From assembly GCA_002712945.1 (NCBI GenBank), contig PAVA01000055.1:1-25203 (forward strand): a DNA stretch of 25,203 nt. Reading direction: 5' to 3'. Below, one piece after another: positions 1 through 7,108 of this stretch (the first letter of the stretch is position 1; each line of letters starts with the position of its first letter). The position numbers and the translations under genes were made by a program. The notes under the pieces were generated by a model. It searched no databases. It worked only from the letters and a program-made list of their open reading frames with translations, and was not told the DNA's origin. Origin of the DNA: Citromicrobium sp. Lineage in GTDB: Bacteria; Pseudomonadota; Alphaproteobacteria; Sphingomonadales; Sphingomonadaceae.

Positions 1-215
1 ACGGCATAGCGAAACCACTGCCCGTCGAGCAGGCCTGCGATGGTGTGGCCGAGGAAGGCTGCGATGCCATGGTTGGCGAGCGTGGCGACAAGAATGCCGA
101 GGATGATCGGCACCGGCGCGCGAAACCGCGCGGCGAGCACGATGGCGAGCAGCATGGTCTTGTCACCGATCTCGGCCAGAGCGACCACGGCGGTAGAGGT
201 GAGGATGGCGTCCAT
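1..215 (-). CDS. GDT1/TMEM165 (UPF0016) family cation exporter, C-terminus outside window
   Basis: The minus-strand frame reads MDAILTSTAVVALAEIGDKT and continues to the window edge for 71 codons. The E-x-G-D-K-T motif in the first membrane helix is the signature of the UPF0016/GDT1 family, which moves Mn2+ or Ca2+ out of the cytoplasm in exchange for protons. The visible part holds about two membrane segments, one carrying the EIGDKT cation site and a second rich in Ile/Leu/Val. Full members have two such repeats, so most of the gene lies outside the window. The ATG at 215-213 has no recognisable Shine-Dalgarno sequence and its leader is C-rich. Family assignment is firm; the transported ion is inferred from the family. 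Confidence 0.85.
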   Translation of the reverse strand, partial: MDAILTSTAVVALAEIGDKTMLLAIVLAARFRAPVPIILGILVATLANHGIAAFLGHTIAGLLDGQWFRYA

Positions 216-226
216 GCGGGCGCTTT

Positions 227-247
227 GGGGGTGGGTGGGGGTGAGGG
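227..247 (+). other. G-quadruplex-forming motif upstream of the GDT1-family start codon
   Basis: Four runs of at least three G occur on the plus strand (227-231, 233-235, 237-241, 245-247), separated by loops of 1, 1 and 3 bases, which is a textbook intramolecular G4 pattern. It lies 12 bp upstream of the minus-strand start codon, so the G-run strand is the template strand and the mRNA leader is C-rich. A role in transcription is inferred only. Confidence 0.55.
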
Positions 248-374
248 CAAGGATTAGGCAGCCCAAGTCCGGAGAGGCTACTCAAGCACTATTGAAGAGG
301 GAGTTTACCGTCTCCGGTTGAACTCGCATCACAGTGTTCGTTGCGTGTTCAGGAAATTACGCTATTAGGCAGGC

Positions 375-450
375 GGTGGAGCCGGGGGGAATCGAACCCC
401 AGGGGAGACGTTCGCAATCGTTCCTGGCAACCTTTGCTCTCCGGCCCCAC
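375..450 (-). ncRNA. tRNA/tmRNA 3'-end-like element (orphan)
   Basis: The minus strand holds a T-arm of consensus type (GGGG-TTCGATT-CCCC) followed by CCGGCTCCACC, which looks like the acceptor end of a tmRNA. The strand GTGGGGCCGG (450-441) pairs with CCGGCTCCAC (385-376) over ten positions including one G-U wobble; on the plus strand that position would be an A-C mismatch, so the minus transcript folds better. No anticodon arm, D-arm or tag-coding piece is found on either side. In alphaproteobacteria tmRNA is encoded as two permuted pieces, so this could be an acceptor-piece relic or an attachment-site copy of a tRNA/tmRNA end. A functional RNA is not shown. Confidence 0.4.
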
Positions 451-457
451 TACTGCC

Positions 458-486
458 AGCCCCGACCGAAAGGCCGGGGCTTTTTT
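458..486 (+). terminator. Rho-independent terminator, plus strand
   Basis: AGCCCCGACC (458-467) and GGCCGGGGCT (472-481) form a stem with one mismatch and a GAAA tetraloop, followed directly by a run of six T (481-486). It would stop plus-strand transcription entering from 216-457, although no plus-strand gene is seen there. It also shields the XRE-type gene downstream. Confidence 0.75.
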
Positions 487-692
487 GTGCCTTCATCAAA
501 TGTTCGACGATACACACTGATCTTCGATAAGGGTTCTGCCGGTGGCCACAAGGAGCGGGCCGCCTGATACCTGTGGAGAACGCGGGCCTGAGATAACTCA
601 GTTGTCATCTAGGGCTTAGATCTGTGGAAAAGGCTGTGGAGCAGAGGGTGCTGTGGCTTTTTGATCTGTCGCTCAACCGGTAGTTCGAGCCG
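487..692. other. Intergenic region with repeated TGTGG words
   Basis: No gene is seen. TGTGG occurs at 572, 623, 635 and 652. The words at 572-580 (TGTGGAGAA) and 623-631 (TGTGGAAAA) are each one base from a DnaA box in reverse orientation. A short inverted repeat CTGAG-ATAA-CTCAG sits at 588-601. The stretch is less GC-rich than its surroundings and leads into the XRE-type gene, so operator or promoter use is possible. Confidence 0.35.
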
Positions 693-1187
693 GTGGCTAA
701 TGTTCTGGATGGAAAAGGGCTTCGCGCGATTCGCCTGTCTCTCGGCTTTACTCAGTCCGAGTTTGGCAGGCTTTTGGGTGTGTCCCGCGTGCATGTTGGG
801 CTCATGGAGAGAGGTGCGAAGCCAATCGCTGAGCGGACACGTTTGGCAGCGCAAGTGCTACGCCCGAAGCCGCTTGATCAGGAGCCACGAGAGTATGACC
901 CAATTTTACGGGAAGTCGAGGTCGCGTTGATTGCGAACGGAACGGACTATGTTCCTCAGTTTCACTCAGATGGCCAGCTTTTCGACTTCTTCTTGCCTGA
1001 GCACGAGGTCGCAATCTGCATCGACCGCGATATCGCACGCCATGTTCGTCCCACTGAGAAGGTACGTGGTATAATCGCAATTACGGGAAAATCCGCCGCA
1101 CAATTACTTGCGTTGGCGCTTAACGGTCGTCCGCTTAGAGCGGCCCGACCGATCAGCACTCCTTTGGAAGATAGCTTACCCGCATAG
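693..1187 (+). CDS. XRE-family HTH protein with possible nuclease-fold C-terminal segment
   Basis: The protein is 164 aa from a GTG start at 693. Residues 8-32 (GLRAIRLSLGFTQSEFGRLL and onward to GVSRVHVGLMERG) form a classic XRE/Cro DNA-binding helix-turn-helix. Residues 75-115 contain the pattern YVPQFHSDG..FDFFLPE..VAICID. It resembles the beta-hairpin core of VSR/DUF559 PD-(D/E)XK proteins, but the usual following catalytic residues are not obvious, so this is a weak suggestion. The gene is visibly less GC-rich and less codon-biased than ettA next to it, which suggests acquisition. It stands alone, converging on ettA with a 21-bp gap. No strong ribosome binding site is seen. The HTH is secure; the rest is open. 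Confidence 0.7.
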   Translation: MANVLDGKGLRAIRLSLGFTQSEFGRLLGVSRVHVGLMERGAKPIAERTRLAAQVLRPKPLDQEPREYDPILREVEVALIANGTDYVPQFHSDGQLFDFFLPEHEVAICIDRDIARHVRPTEKVRGIIAITGKSAAQLLALALNGRPLRAARPISTPLEDSLPA

Positions 1188-1208
1188 CTGCGAGCCCTAG
1201 CGATTAGC

Positions 1209-2882
1209 TCACCGCGTAAGCTTCTTGTAAGCCAAACGCGTAGGCCGATCCGCCGCATCGCCAAGGCGCCGCCGCTTGTCCTCTTCGTAAGCCTCGAAGT
1301 TCCCCTCGAACCATTCGACGTGGCTGTTGCCCTCGAACGCCAGAATGTGCGTCGCCAGGCGATCCAGGAAGAAGCGGTCGTGCGAGATGACCACGGCGCA
1401 GCCGGCGAAGTTCTCGATCGCGTCTTCCAGCGCGCGCAGGGTTTCCACGTCGAGGTCGTTGGTCGGTTCGTCCAGCAGCAGCACGTTGCCGCCTTCCTTC
1501 AGCATCTTGGCCATGTGCACGCGGTTGCGTTCACCGCCCGACAGCTTGCCGACGTTTTTCTGCTGGTCCTGGCCCTTGAAGTTGAACGCGCCCACGTAGG
1601 CGCGCGTGCTCATGTCGTGGCCGTTGACCTTCATGTAGTCGAGCCCGTCGGAGATTTCCTCCCACACGTTGTTCTTCGGGTTCAGGTCGTCGCGGCTCTG
1701 GTCGACATAGCCCAGGTGCACGGTGTCGCCGATCTTGATCGAGCCGCTGTCGGGCGTTTCCTGCCCGGTGATGATGCGGAACAGCGTCGATTTGCCCGCG
1801 CCGTTGGGGCCGATGATGCCCACGATGCCGCCCGGCGGCAGGGTGAAGCTGAGGTTTTCGAACAGCAGCTTGTCGCCATAGGCCTTCGAGATGTTGTGCG
1901 CCTCGATCACCTGGCTGCCGAGCCGTTCGGGCACCTGGATCACGATCTGCGCCTTGCCCGGCTTGCGGTCGTTCTGCGCGTCCTGCAGCGCCTCGAACTT
2001 GCGAATACGCGACTTGGACTTGGTCTGGCGGCCCTTGGGGTTCTGCCGGATCCACTCGAGCTCTTCGGACAGCGCCTTCTGGCGGCCCGATTCCTCGCGC
2101 TCTTCCTGCGCGAGCCGCTTGGCCTTCTTGTCGAGATAGGTCGAGTAGTTGCCTTCGTAGGGGTAATACGACCCGCGATCGAGCTCCAGAATCCAGCCCA
2201 CCACGTTATCGAGGAAGTAGCGATCGTGGGTGATCATCAGCACCGCGCCCGCATATTCCTTGAGATGGTTTTCAAGCCATTCGACGCTCTCTGCGTCGAG
2301 GTGGTTGGTCGGCTCGTCCAGCAGCAGGATGCCCGGCTTCTGGATCAGCAGGCGGGTCAGCGCGACGCGGCGCTTCTCACCGCCCGACAGGTTCTCGACA
2401 CTGGCGTCCGAGGGCGGGCAGCGCAGCGCTTCCATCGCGATTTCGAGCTGGTTGTCGAGCGTCCAGCCGTCGACCGCATCGATCTTGTCCTGCAGCTCGG
2501 CCATTTCGGTGCTGAGTGCGTCGAAATCGGCGTCTTCCTCGGCCATTTCCATGCCGATCGCGTTGAACCGCTCGACCATGTCGGCGGTCTCGCGCGCACC
2601 GTCCTTGACGTTTTCGAGCACGGTCTTGGTCGGGTCCAGCTCGGGCTCCTGCGGCAGGTAGCCGACCGTGATGTTCTCGCCCGGCCATGCTTCGCCCGAA
2701 AATTCGGTGTCGATCCCCGCCATGATCTTCATCAGGGTCGATTTGCCCGCGCCGTTGGGCCCGACGATGCCGATCTTCGCGCCCTGGTAGAACTGCAGGT
2801 TGATATTGTTCAGCACCGGCTTGGGGGCACCGGGGAAGGTCTTGGTCATGTTCTTCATGACGTAGGCGTATTGCGCGGCCAT
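1209..2882 (-). CDS. ettA: Energy-dependent translational throttle protein EttA (ABC-F ATPase)
   Basis: This 557-aa ABC-F protein has two ATP-binding cassettes and no membrane segment. Walker A motifs lie at residues 41-49 (GPNGAGKST) and 358-366, signature LSGGE at 165-169 and 446-450, and LLLDEPTNHLD at 186-196 with LLLDEPTNDLD at 467-477. The linker carries the conserved ELEWIRQNPKGRQTKSKSRI segment (about 274-293). EttA binds the ribosomal E site and gates entry into elongation according to ATP/ADP ratio. The start at 2882 gives the canonical N-terminus MAAQYAYVMKNM and has AGGA about 10 nt upstream. The frame stays open upstream to 4268, but that part is only a shadow of the plus-strand genes. 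It diverges from the L,D-transpeptidase across 111 bp, which must hold both promoters. Confidence 0.97.
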   Translation of the reverse strand: MAAQYAYVMKNMTKTFPGAPKPVLNNINLQFYQGAKIGIVGPNGAGKSTLMKIMAGIDTEFSGEAWPGENITVGYLPQEPELDPTKTVLENVKDGARETADMVERFNAIGMEMAEEDADFDALSTEMAELQDKIDAVDGWTLDNQLEIAMEALRCPPSDASVENLSGGEKRRVALTRLLIQKPGILLLDEPTNHLDAESVEWLENHLKEYAGAVLMITHDRYFLDNVVGWILELDRGSYYPYEGNYSTYLDKKAKRLAQEEREESGRQKALSEELEWIRQNPKGRQTKSKSRIRKFEALQDAQNDRKPGKAQIVIQVPERLGSQVIEAHNISKAYGDKLLFENLSFTLPPGGIVGIIGPNGAGKSTLFRIITGQETPDSGSIKIGDTVHLGYVDQSRDDLNPKNNVWEEISDGLDYMKVNGHDMSTRAYVGAFNFKGQDQQKNVGKLSGGERNRVHMAKMLKEGGNVLLLDEPTNDLDVETLRALEDAIENFAGCAVVISHDRFFLDRLATHILAFEGNSHVEWFEGNFEAYEEDKRRRLGDAADRPTRLAYKKLTR

Positions 2883-2993
2883 CGCGGGGAATCCTTTGGG
2901 AGATGCAGGTGTTCGGGAATTGCCCGGCAGATAGGGGCAGACGCGCGCGGGGGCAAGTTGGGAACGGGCCCCGGGGGCTGCCGTTCGCGTGAC

Positions 2994-4064
2994 ATGATCT
3001 TTGCCCGTTTCGCCAGCCTCGCCTTCCTTGCCACCATGCTTGCCGCCTGCGGTACCCAGGGGACGGACACCGACACCGAGGAGAGACAGGCCAGCGAAGC
3101 GCGCGAGCAGGCGCCACGCGATGGCTACGACGATCCGCGCAGTGCCGCGCGCGAGGAAGCGCGGGTCGCCGACGGGAAGATCTCGCTCACCCTGCCAGAG
3201 GGCGTGACCAGCGAGATGATGGGCGAACGAACCGCCCGGATGATCGCGGTGCAGGTGATGCTCGACCGCACCGCCCACGCGCCGGGCGTGATCGACGGGC
3301 GCGCCGGGGGCAATACCGACCGCGCGATCCGCTATTACCGCGAAGCCAACGGCCTCGGCTCGGGCAGCGCGATCGACGATGCCCTGCTGCGCGCGCTGAT
3401 GGAGGAGCAGACCGGCGATATCTTCCGCAGCTACACCATCACCCAGGCCGATGTGGACGGCCCGTTCTACGATGTGCCGGAGAGCTTCGCGGCGATGGCC
3501 GATCTCGAGAAGCTGGGTTACGAAACGCCCGAGGAAATGCTCGCCGAACGGTTCCACATGGACCGCGATTTCCTGCGCGCGCTTAACCCCGATGCCGATT
3601 TCGGCAAGGCGGGCACGAAGCTCGTCATCGTCAGCCACGGCGATGGGGAGATCGAGGGCGATGTCGCGCGGATCGAGGTGCGCAAGGCCGACGACAGCCT
3701 GGTCGCGTTCAATGAGGCGGGCGAAATCCTCGCCACTTTTCCCGCGACCATCGGCAGTTCGCGCTTCCCCAGCCCGAGCGGGACGATGGAGGTGCTCGCG
3801 GTCGCGCCCGCGCCCAACTACACCTTCAAGAGCGAGGGCCGCGAATGGGGGCCGGAAGGCACCTTCATCCTGCCGCCGGGGCCGAACAACCCGGTCGGCG
3901 GGACGTGGATCGACCTCGCCAAGGAGGGCTATGGCATCCACGGATCGCCCGATCCGCAGCTGATCGCCAAGACCGCGAGCCATGGCTGTGTGCGGTTGAC
4001 CAACTGGAATGCCGCTGCGCTGGGCAAGGCAGTCGGGCAGGGTGTGACCGTCTCTTTCGTCTGA
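2994..4064 (+). CDS. L,D-transpeptidase (YkuD) lipoprotein
   Basis: The protein is 356 aa. The start at 2994 gives a lipoprotein signal (MIFARFASLAFLATMLAAC) with lipobox L16-A17-A18-C19. Residues about 75-120 resemble a peptidoglycan-binding helical domain, with a LysM-like stretch before the catalytic part. The C-terminal YkuD domain has the signature H316 (IHGS) and S-H330-G-C332-V-R-L, the His/Cys of L,D-transpeptidases. These enzymes form 3-3 crosslinks in peptidoglycan or attach proteins to it, and here the enzyme would be anchored on the periplasmic side of a membrane. The same frame is open back to 1320 only because it runs antisense to ettA. The M28 peptidase gene starts 49 bp downstream on the same strand. 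Confidence 0.92.
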   Translation: MIFARFASLAFLATMLAACGTQGTDTDTEERQASEAREQAPRDGYDDPRSAAREEARVADGKISLTLPEGVTSEMMGERTARMIAVQVMLDRTAHAPGVIDGRAGGNTDRAIRYYREANGLGSGSAIDDALLRALMEEQTGDIFRSYTITQADVDGPFYDVPESFAAMADLEKLGYETPEEMLAERFHMDRDFLRALNPDADFGKAGTKLVIVSHGDGEIEGDVARIEVRKADDSLVAFNEAGEILATFPATIGSSRFPSPSGTMEVLAVAPAPNYTFKSEGREWGPEGTFILPPGPNNPVGGTWIDLAKEGYGIHGSPDPQLIAKTASHGCVRLTNWNAAALGKAVGQGVTVSFV

Positions 4065-4113
4065 AGCCGATGAGCCTTGGCAGGTGCGGGGCGGGGCGCT
4101 AGCTCTGCCGCCC

Positions 4114-5496
4114 ATGAAAACATCGCTCCTCGCGCCTGTCGCGCTCGCACTCGCCATCGCCGCCTCGCCCGCTTCCGCACAGGAACGGCCCGACAAGCTG
4201 ACCGCCATCGCCGACCAGGCGTTCGAGAGCGACGCCCTCGCGTGGGATTTCGTCGAGGGGATCACCACCGAGGTCGGCCCGCGCCAGGCCGGGACCGAGG
4301 CGGAGAAACGCGGGCGTGACTGGGCGGTCGCATGGCTGCGCGCGCATGGGTTCGAGAATGTCGCCGACGAGCCCTACAAGATGGATACCTGGGTGCCCGG
4401 CGATACCGCGACCGCGCGCGTCACGGCGCCTTTCGCGCAGGACATGGCGATCGTGCCGCTCGGGACCAGTGCCAGCACCGGCCCCCAAGGTCTCGAGGCC
4501 GAAGTGGTCTACTTCCCGAGTTATGCCGATCTCGTCGCCGCGCCTGCGGGCAGCCTTGAAGGCAAGATCGCCTTCATCAGCCACGACATGCGCCCAACGC
4601 AGGACGGATCGGGCTATGGCTTCGCCGGCCCCGCCCGCTGGACCGGGCCGGGCCTCGCCGCGAGCAAGGGCGCGGTGGCAACGGTAATCCGTTCCGTCGG
4701 GACCGAGACCGACCGCACGCCGCATACCGGCGGCACGAGCTTTCCCGATGGCGTCGAGCCGACGCCCGCGGGCGCGCTGTCCAACCCCGATGCCGACAAT
4801 CTGGAGCGGATGTTCGCCCGTGCGGGCAGCAAGCCGATCCGCATGAAGCTGGTGCTGACGCCCGAGAACATCGGCGAGACCACCAGCGGCAATGTCGTGG
4901 GCGAGATCGTGGGGCGTGAGCCTTCGCTCCCGCCGGTTCTGCTCGCCTGTCATCTCGATAGCTGGTGGAACGGCACGGGCGCGTTCGACGATGGCGCGGG
5001 CTGCGGGATCATCGCGGCCGCCGCGCTCAACGTGGCGAAGGTCGGCCAGCCGCTGCGCACTATCCGCGTGCTCTTCGCAGGGGCCGAGGAAACGGGGCTA
5101 TGGGGCAGCAAGGCCTATAGCAAAGCGCATATCGACGAGCCCATCGCGGTCGGGATCGAAAGCGATTTCGGCGCGGACCGCATCTGGCGGATCGACAGCA
5201 ATTTCAGCGAGAGCAATCCGGAACTTTACCGGCGGCTGGCGCTGGCCGTGGCGCGGTTCGGCGTTGCGGGATCGCGCGAGGTTGCGGGCGGCGGCGCGGA
5301 CCTCAACATCGTGCGCGACCAGGGCGGCGCATTGGTCGACCTGCAGCAGGACGGCAGCCGCTATTTCGACCTGCACCACACCAACAACGACACGCTCGAC
5401 AAGATCGATCCGGCGCAGCTGCGCCAGAATGTCGCGGTGTGGACCCAAGTCGTCGGCATCCTCGCGAACGAGCGCGAGGCGTTCAAGCCGGAATAG
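4114..5496 (+). CDS. Exported M28-family metallopeptidase
   Basis: The protein is 460 aa and starts with a Sec signal peptide (MKTSLLAPVALALAIAASPASAQ). A PA-type insert (about 100-240) precedes the zinc peptidase domain. The two-zinc site is readable: H280-x-D (CHLDSWWNGTG), D292/D293 (FDDGAG), the catalytic pair E325-E326 (GAEETG), D351 (SDFGAD) and H421/H422 (DLHHTNNDT). The HLDSW...GAFDDGAG arrangement is close to carboxypeptidase Q/plasma glutamate carboxypeptidase-like M28 enzymes, which release amino acids from peptides in the periplasm. I chose ATG 4114 because it starts the signal peptide; the upstream in-frame GTG-type start at 4084 would add ten unconserved residues. A decayed copy of its last 13 codons lies at 7025-7069. 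Confidence 0.93.
   Translation: MKTSLLAPVALALAIAASPASAQERPDKLTAIADQAFESDALAWDFVEGITTEVGPRQAGTEAEKRGRDWAVAWLRAHGFENVADEPYKMDTWVPGDTATARVTAPFAQDMAIVPLGTSASTGPQGLEAEVVYFPSYADLVAAPAGSLEGKIAFISHDMRPTQDGSGYGFAGPARWTGPGLAASKGAVATVIRSVGTETDRTPHTGGTSFPDGVEPTPAGALSNPDADNLERMFARAGSKPIRMKLVLTPENIGETTSGNVVGEIVGREPSLPPVLLACHLDSWWNGTGAFDDGAGCGIIAAAALNVAKVGQPLRTIRVLFAGAEETGLWGSKAYSKAHIDEPIAVGIESDFGADRIWRIDSNFSESNPELYRRLALAVARFGVAGSREVAGGGADLNIVRDQGGALVDLQQDGSRYFDLHHTNNDTLDKIDPAQLRQNVAVWTQVVGILANEREAFKPE
5454..5491 (+). repeat. M28 gene-tail repeat, intact copy
   Basis: The last codons of the M28 peptidase (GILANEREAFKPE) match 7025-7061 at about 34 of 38 positions with a single one-base gap. The core GGCGTTCAAGCCGG is identical in both copies. 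The pair brackets the AT-richer minus-strand gene at 5651-6973. Confidence 0.7.
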
Positions 5497-5536
5497 AAGC
5501 GATCAGATCGGTTAGCGGAGTCGGAGCATGTTGACG

Positions 5537-5577
5537 GATCAGGTTATAGGTTGAGCATTTCAACCGATAACCTGATC
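5537..5577. terminator. Long hairpin between convergent genes, likely bidirectional terminator
   Basis: Two 18-base arms (5537-5554 and 5560-5577) pair with one mismatch around a five-base loop GCATT. The arms begin GATCAGGTTAT and end ATAACCTGATC. The hairpin sits between the stop codons of the M28 peptidase and the convergent membrane gene. It lacks a clear U-tract, so it could equally be a palindromic repeat element. Confidence 0.6.
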
Positions 5578-5650
5578 AGCCGCCGCCTCCGGGCATGAAG
5601 GCAAAAAACTTGGAAAAACATGCCATTTTCATAAGAACCTCTACTGAAAT

Positions 5651-6973
5651 CTAGCCTGAAGCGACTGAATTGGGTGTTAACGAACTCACTGATTCGAGGC
5701 TGAGCAGATCATGCTCGCCCACGTGTAGCTCCCGACAGCAAAAGAGCAAGGATTCCCCGGGGGAAAGCTGCTTGTTTCCGGGGACAACAGCGTCTCCGTT
5801 GGGGTCGGTCATGTCCGCCAGAAGGATCGAGAAAACGAGCGTATGCTCGGTCCGGTTCCGGAGGACCAAGATGAACTCCTTGGTGTAATAACGGTTCTTC
5901 CAAGAGTAGATTTTTCCGATCTTGTACCAGACCCGAAAGCCGAACTCGGTCAGGAATCCTCCCCCCATAGGGCAGGGGACGCTCTGTGGGACAGTCTTTT
6001 CTTCCTTTACCGCAATCGGGCACTGATTGTCGAAGACCGTGTCCTCGTCCCCGACGCGGTAACTGATCAGGGTAATCAGACCGTTGGTGAAATCGGGATC
6101 GTCAAGATTCAGGCCATCGGTGGTGAGCGTGAAATCCTGCTTGCTGACGATTGGCTTGTCTTTGATGGCATTGAAGAAGCGCCTGCGTTGAAAGCCTTTC
6201 ATTTCCACGGCGTTGATCGTCTCGTGGTAGGTGCTGAATTCGAGTTCGATCTTCATCGTTTCGCAGAACACGAAGCCCGGCGCAATTTGCTCGAAGATCT
6301 TCTCGCGCACCGGATGCTCGAGATCTTCCCGATTGAGCAGGTAGCTGAGGCGTGCCACCGCATTGTCCTCCCTGGGATCCCTGCTCCCCAGGTGGGCGAT
6401 CGCGAACCCCACGATCCCGAAGAGGAACATATCTTGGACGAGCGACGAATTGAAACTCGTCAGGTAATTCTGAAGGCCGCTGTCAGGACTGGCGAAAAAC
6501 AGCGCGGTGCCGGTGAAAACCACCGCGATTGCCGCAAAATAGAACCCATCCGCCAGGGCGCCGCGGTATTGCGATTTGAGTGACACTTCGTCGCCTATCA
6601 GGCGCTTTGCGAGCCAGTCGACAACCGCGGGCACCTTTTTCCGGAGCGGGGTGAGCCATTGCCACTTGGTGGTAATAACCAGGATGAACCACAGGCTGAA
6701 ACCGGCCAAACCAGCGTAGGAAATCCAATTCTCTCCAACGTATACCTTTGCCGCCGCCCGACCTTGATCGATCAGGCCTAAAAGGCCGTTGGTCGAGAAG
6801 ATTTCAACGGTCAGTATTCCCGCCAAACAGGTCACAAGCCCCCCGCCCACCAAAGCTCCCACTTTTTTAATAGAGACCAAATCGGATTTGGGAAAGTAGG
6901 TAGGTTGTCTTGCGGAGCCCGCTGGTTCTGCTGCACCTGTTCGCAAGATACCGGGCCGAACTGCCCTCTCCAT
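5651..6973 (-). CDS. Orphan membrane protein: four TM helices plus large soluble C-terminal domain
   Basis: I do not recognise this 440-aa protein. It has hydrophobic segments near residues 37-58, 84-101, 141-161 and 178-195, then about 240 soluble residues rich in beta-forming and aromatic stretches (for example KIELEFSTYHETINAV and FGFRVWYKIGKIYSWKNRYY). There are cysteines at CPMGGG and near the C-terminus (FCCRELHVGEH). The ATG at 6973 has no good ribosome binding site; TTG or GTG codons around residues 32-38, just before the first TM helix, are alternatives. Base composition is clearly less GC-rich than its neighbours. It converges on the M28 peptidase, is bracketed by copies of that gene's tail, and looks horizontally acquired. 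Signalling, channel or defence functions are guesses. Confidence 0.7.
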   Translation of the reverse strand: MERAVRPGILRTGAAEPAGSARQPTYFPKSDLVSIKKVGALVGGGLVTCLAGILTVEIFSTNGLLGLIDQGRAAAKVYVGENWISYAGLAGFSLWFILVITTKWQWLTPLRKKVPAVVDWLAKRLIGDEVSLKSQYRGALADGFYFAAIAVVFTGTALFFASPDSGLQNYLTSFNSSLVQDMFLFGIVGFAIAHLGSRDPREDNAVARLSYLLNREDLEHPVREKIFEQIAPGFVFCETMKIELEFSTYHETINAVEMKGFQRRRFFNAIKDKPIVSKQDFTLTTDGLNLDDPDFTNGLITLISYRVGDEDTVFDNQCPIAVKEEKTVPQSVPCPMGGGFLTEFGFRVWYKIGKIYSWKNRYYTKEFILVLRNRTEHTLVFSILLADMTDPNGDAVVPGNKQLSPGESLLFCCRELHVGEHDLLSLESVSSLTPNSVASG

Positions 6974-7024
6974 GTGATACCGGATTTTCGGGGTGCCAGG
7001 GTCATTTGCACAATGATCGTCAAG

Positions 7025-7069
7025 CGGCATCCCCGCGAAGAAGCGCGGGCGTTCAAGCCGGCGGAGTAG
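7025..7069 (+). pseudogene. Remnant of an M28 peptidase gene 3' end (tail copy)
   Basis: This stretch repeats the end of the M28 peptidase gene and has its own TAG at 7067-7069. With one missing base restored it would read GIPAKKR-E-AFKPAE, against GILANEREAFKPE in the intact gene. As written it forms the tail of an 18-codon frame MIVKRHPREEARAFKPAE starting at 7013. No further M28 similarity is seen upstream. It appears to be the displaced original or incoming tail left by insertion of the gene at 5651-6973. Confidence 0.6.
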
Positions 7070-7108
7070 CACGGGGAGCCGACCGCGCCTTCCGTGCGTT
7101 ATGCGCGC

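Noticed and set aside
216..370. yybP-ykoY manganese riboswitch ahead of the GDT1-family gene
   Set aside because: Only a GAGTAGC heptamer resembles the aptamer; the other conserved elements were not found. A covariance scan would settle it.
572..660. Replication origin
   Set aside because: The DnaA-like words are imperfect and no dnaA, repA, parAB, hemE or other origin-linked gene is nearby.
1..700. Complete tmRNA (ssrA) gene
   Set aside because: Only an acceptor-end-like element is present; no tag-coding piece is found on either strand nearby.
1320..2990. Very long plus-strand open frame antisense to ettA, continuous with the L,D-transpeptidase frame
   Set aside because: It mirrors ettA codon for codon in a GC-rich genome and has no domain-like sequence; only the part from 2994 has a signal peptide and conserved motifs.
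2883..4268. Minus-strand extension of ettA that would give a protein of about 1,000 aa
   Set aside because: The canonical EttA N-terminus and ribosome binding site are at 2882; the extension is antisense to the transpeptidase and peptidase genes.
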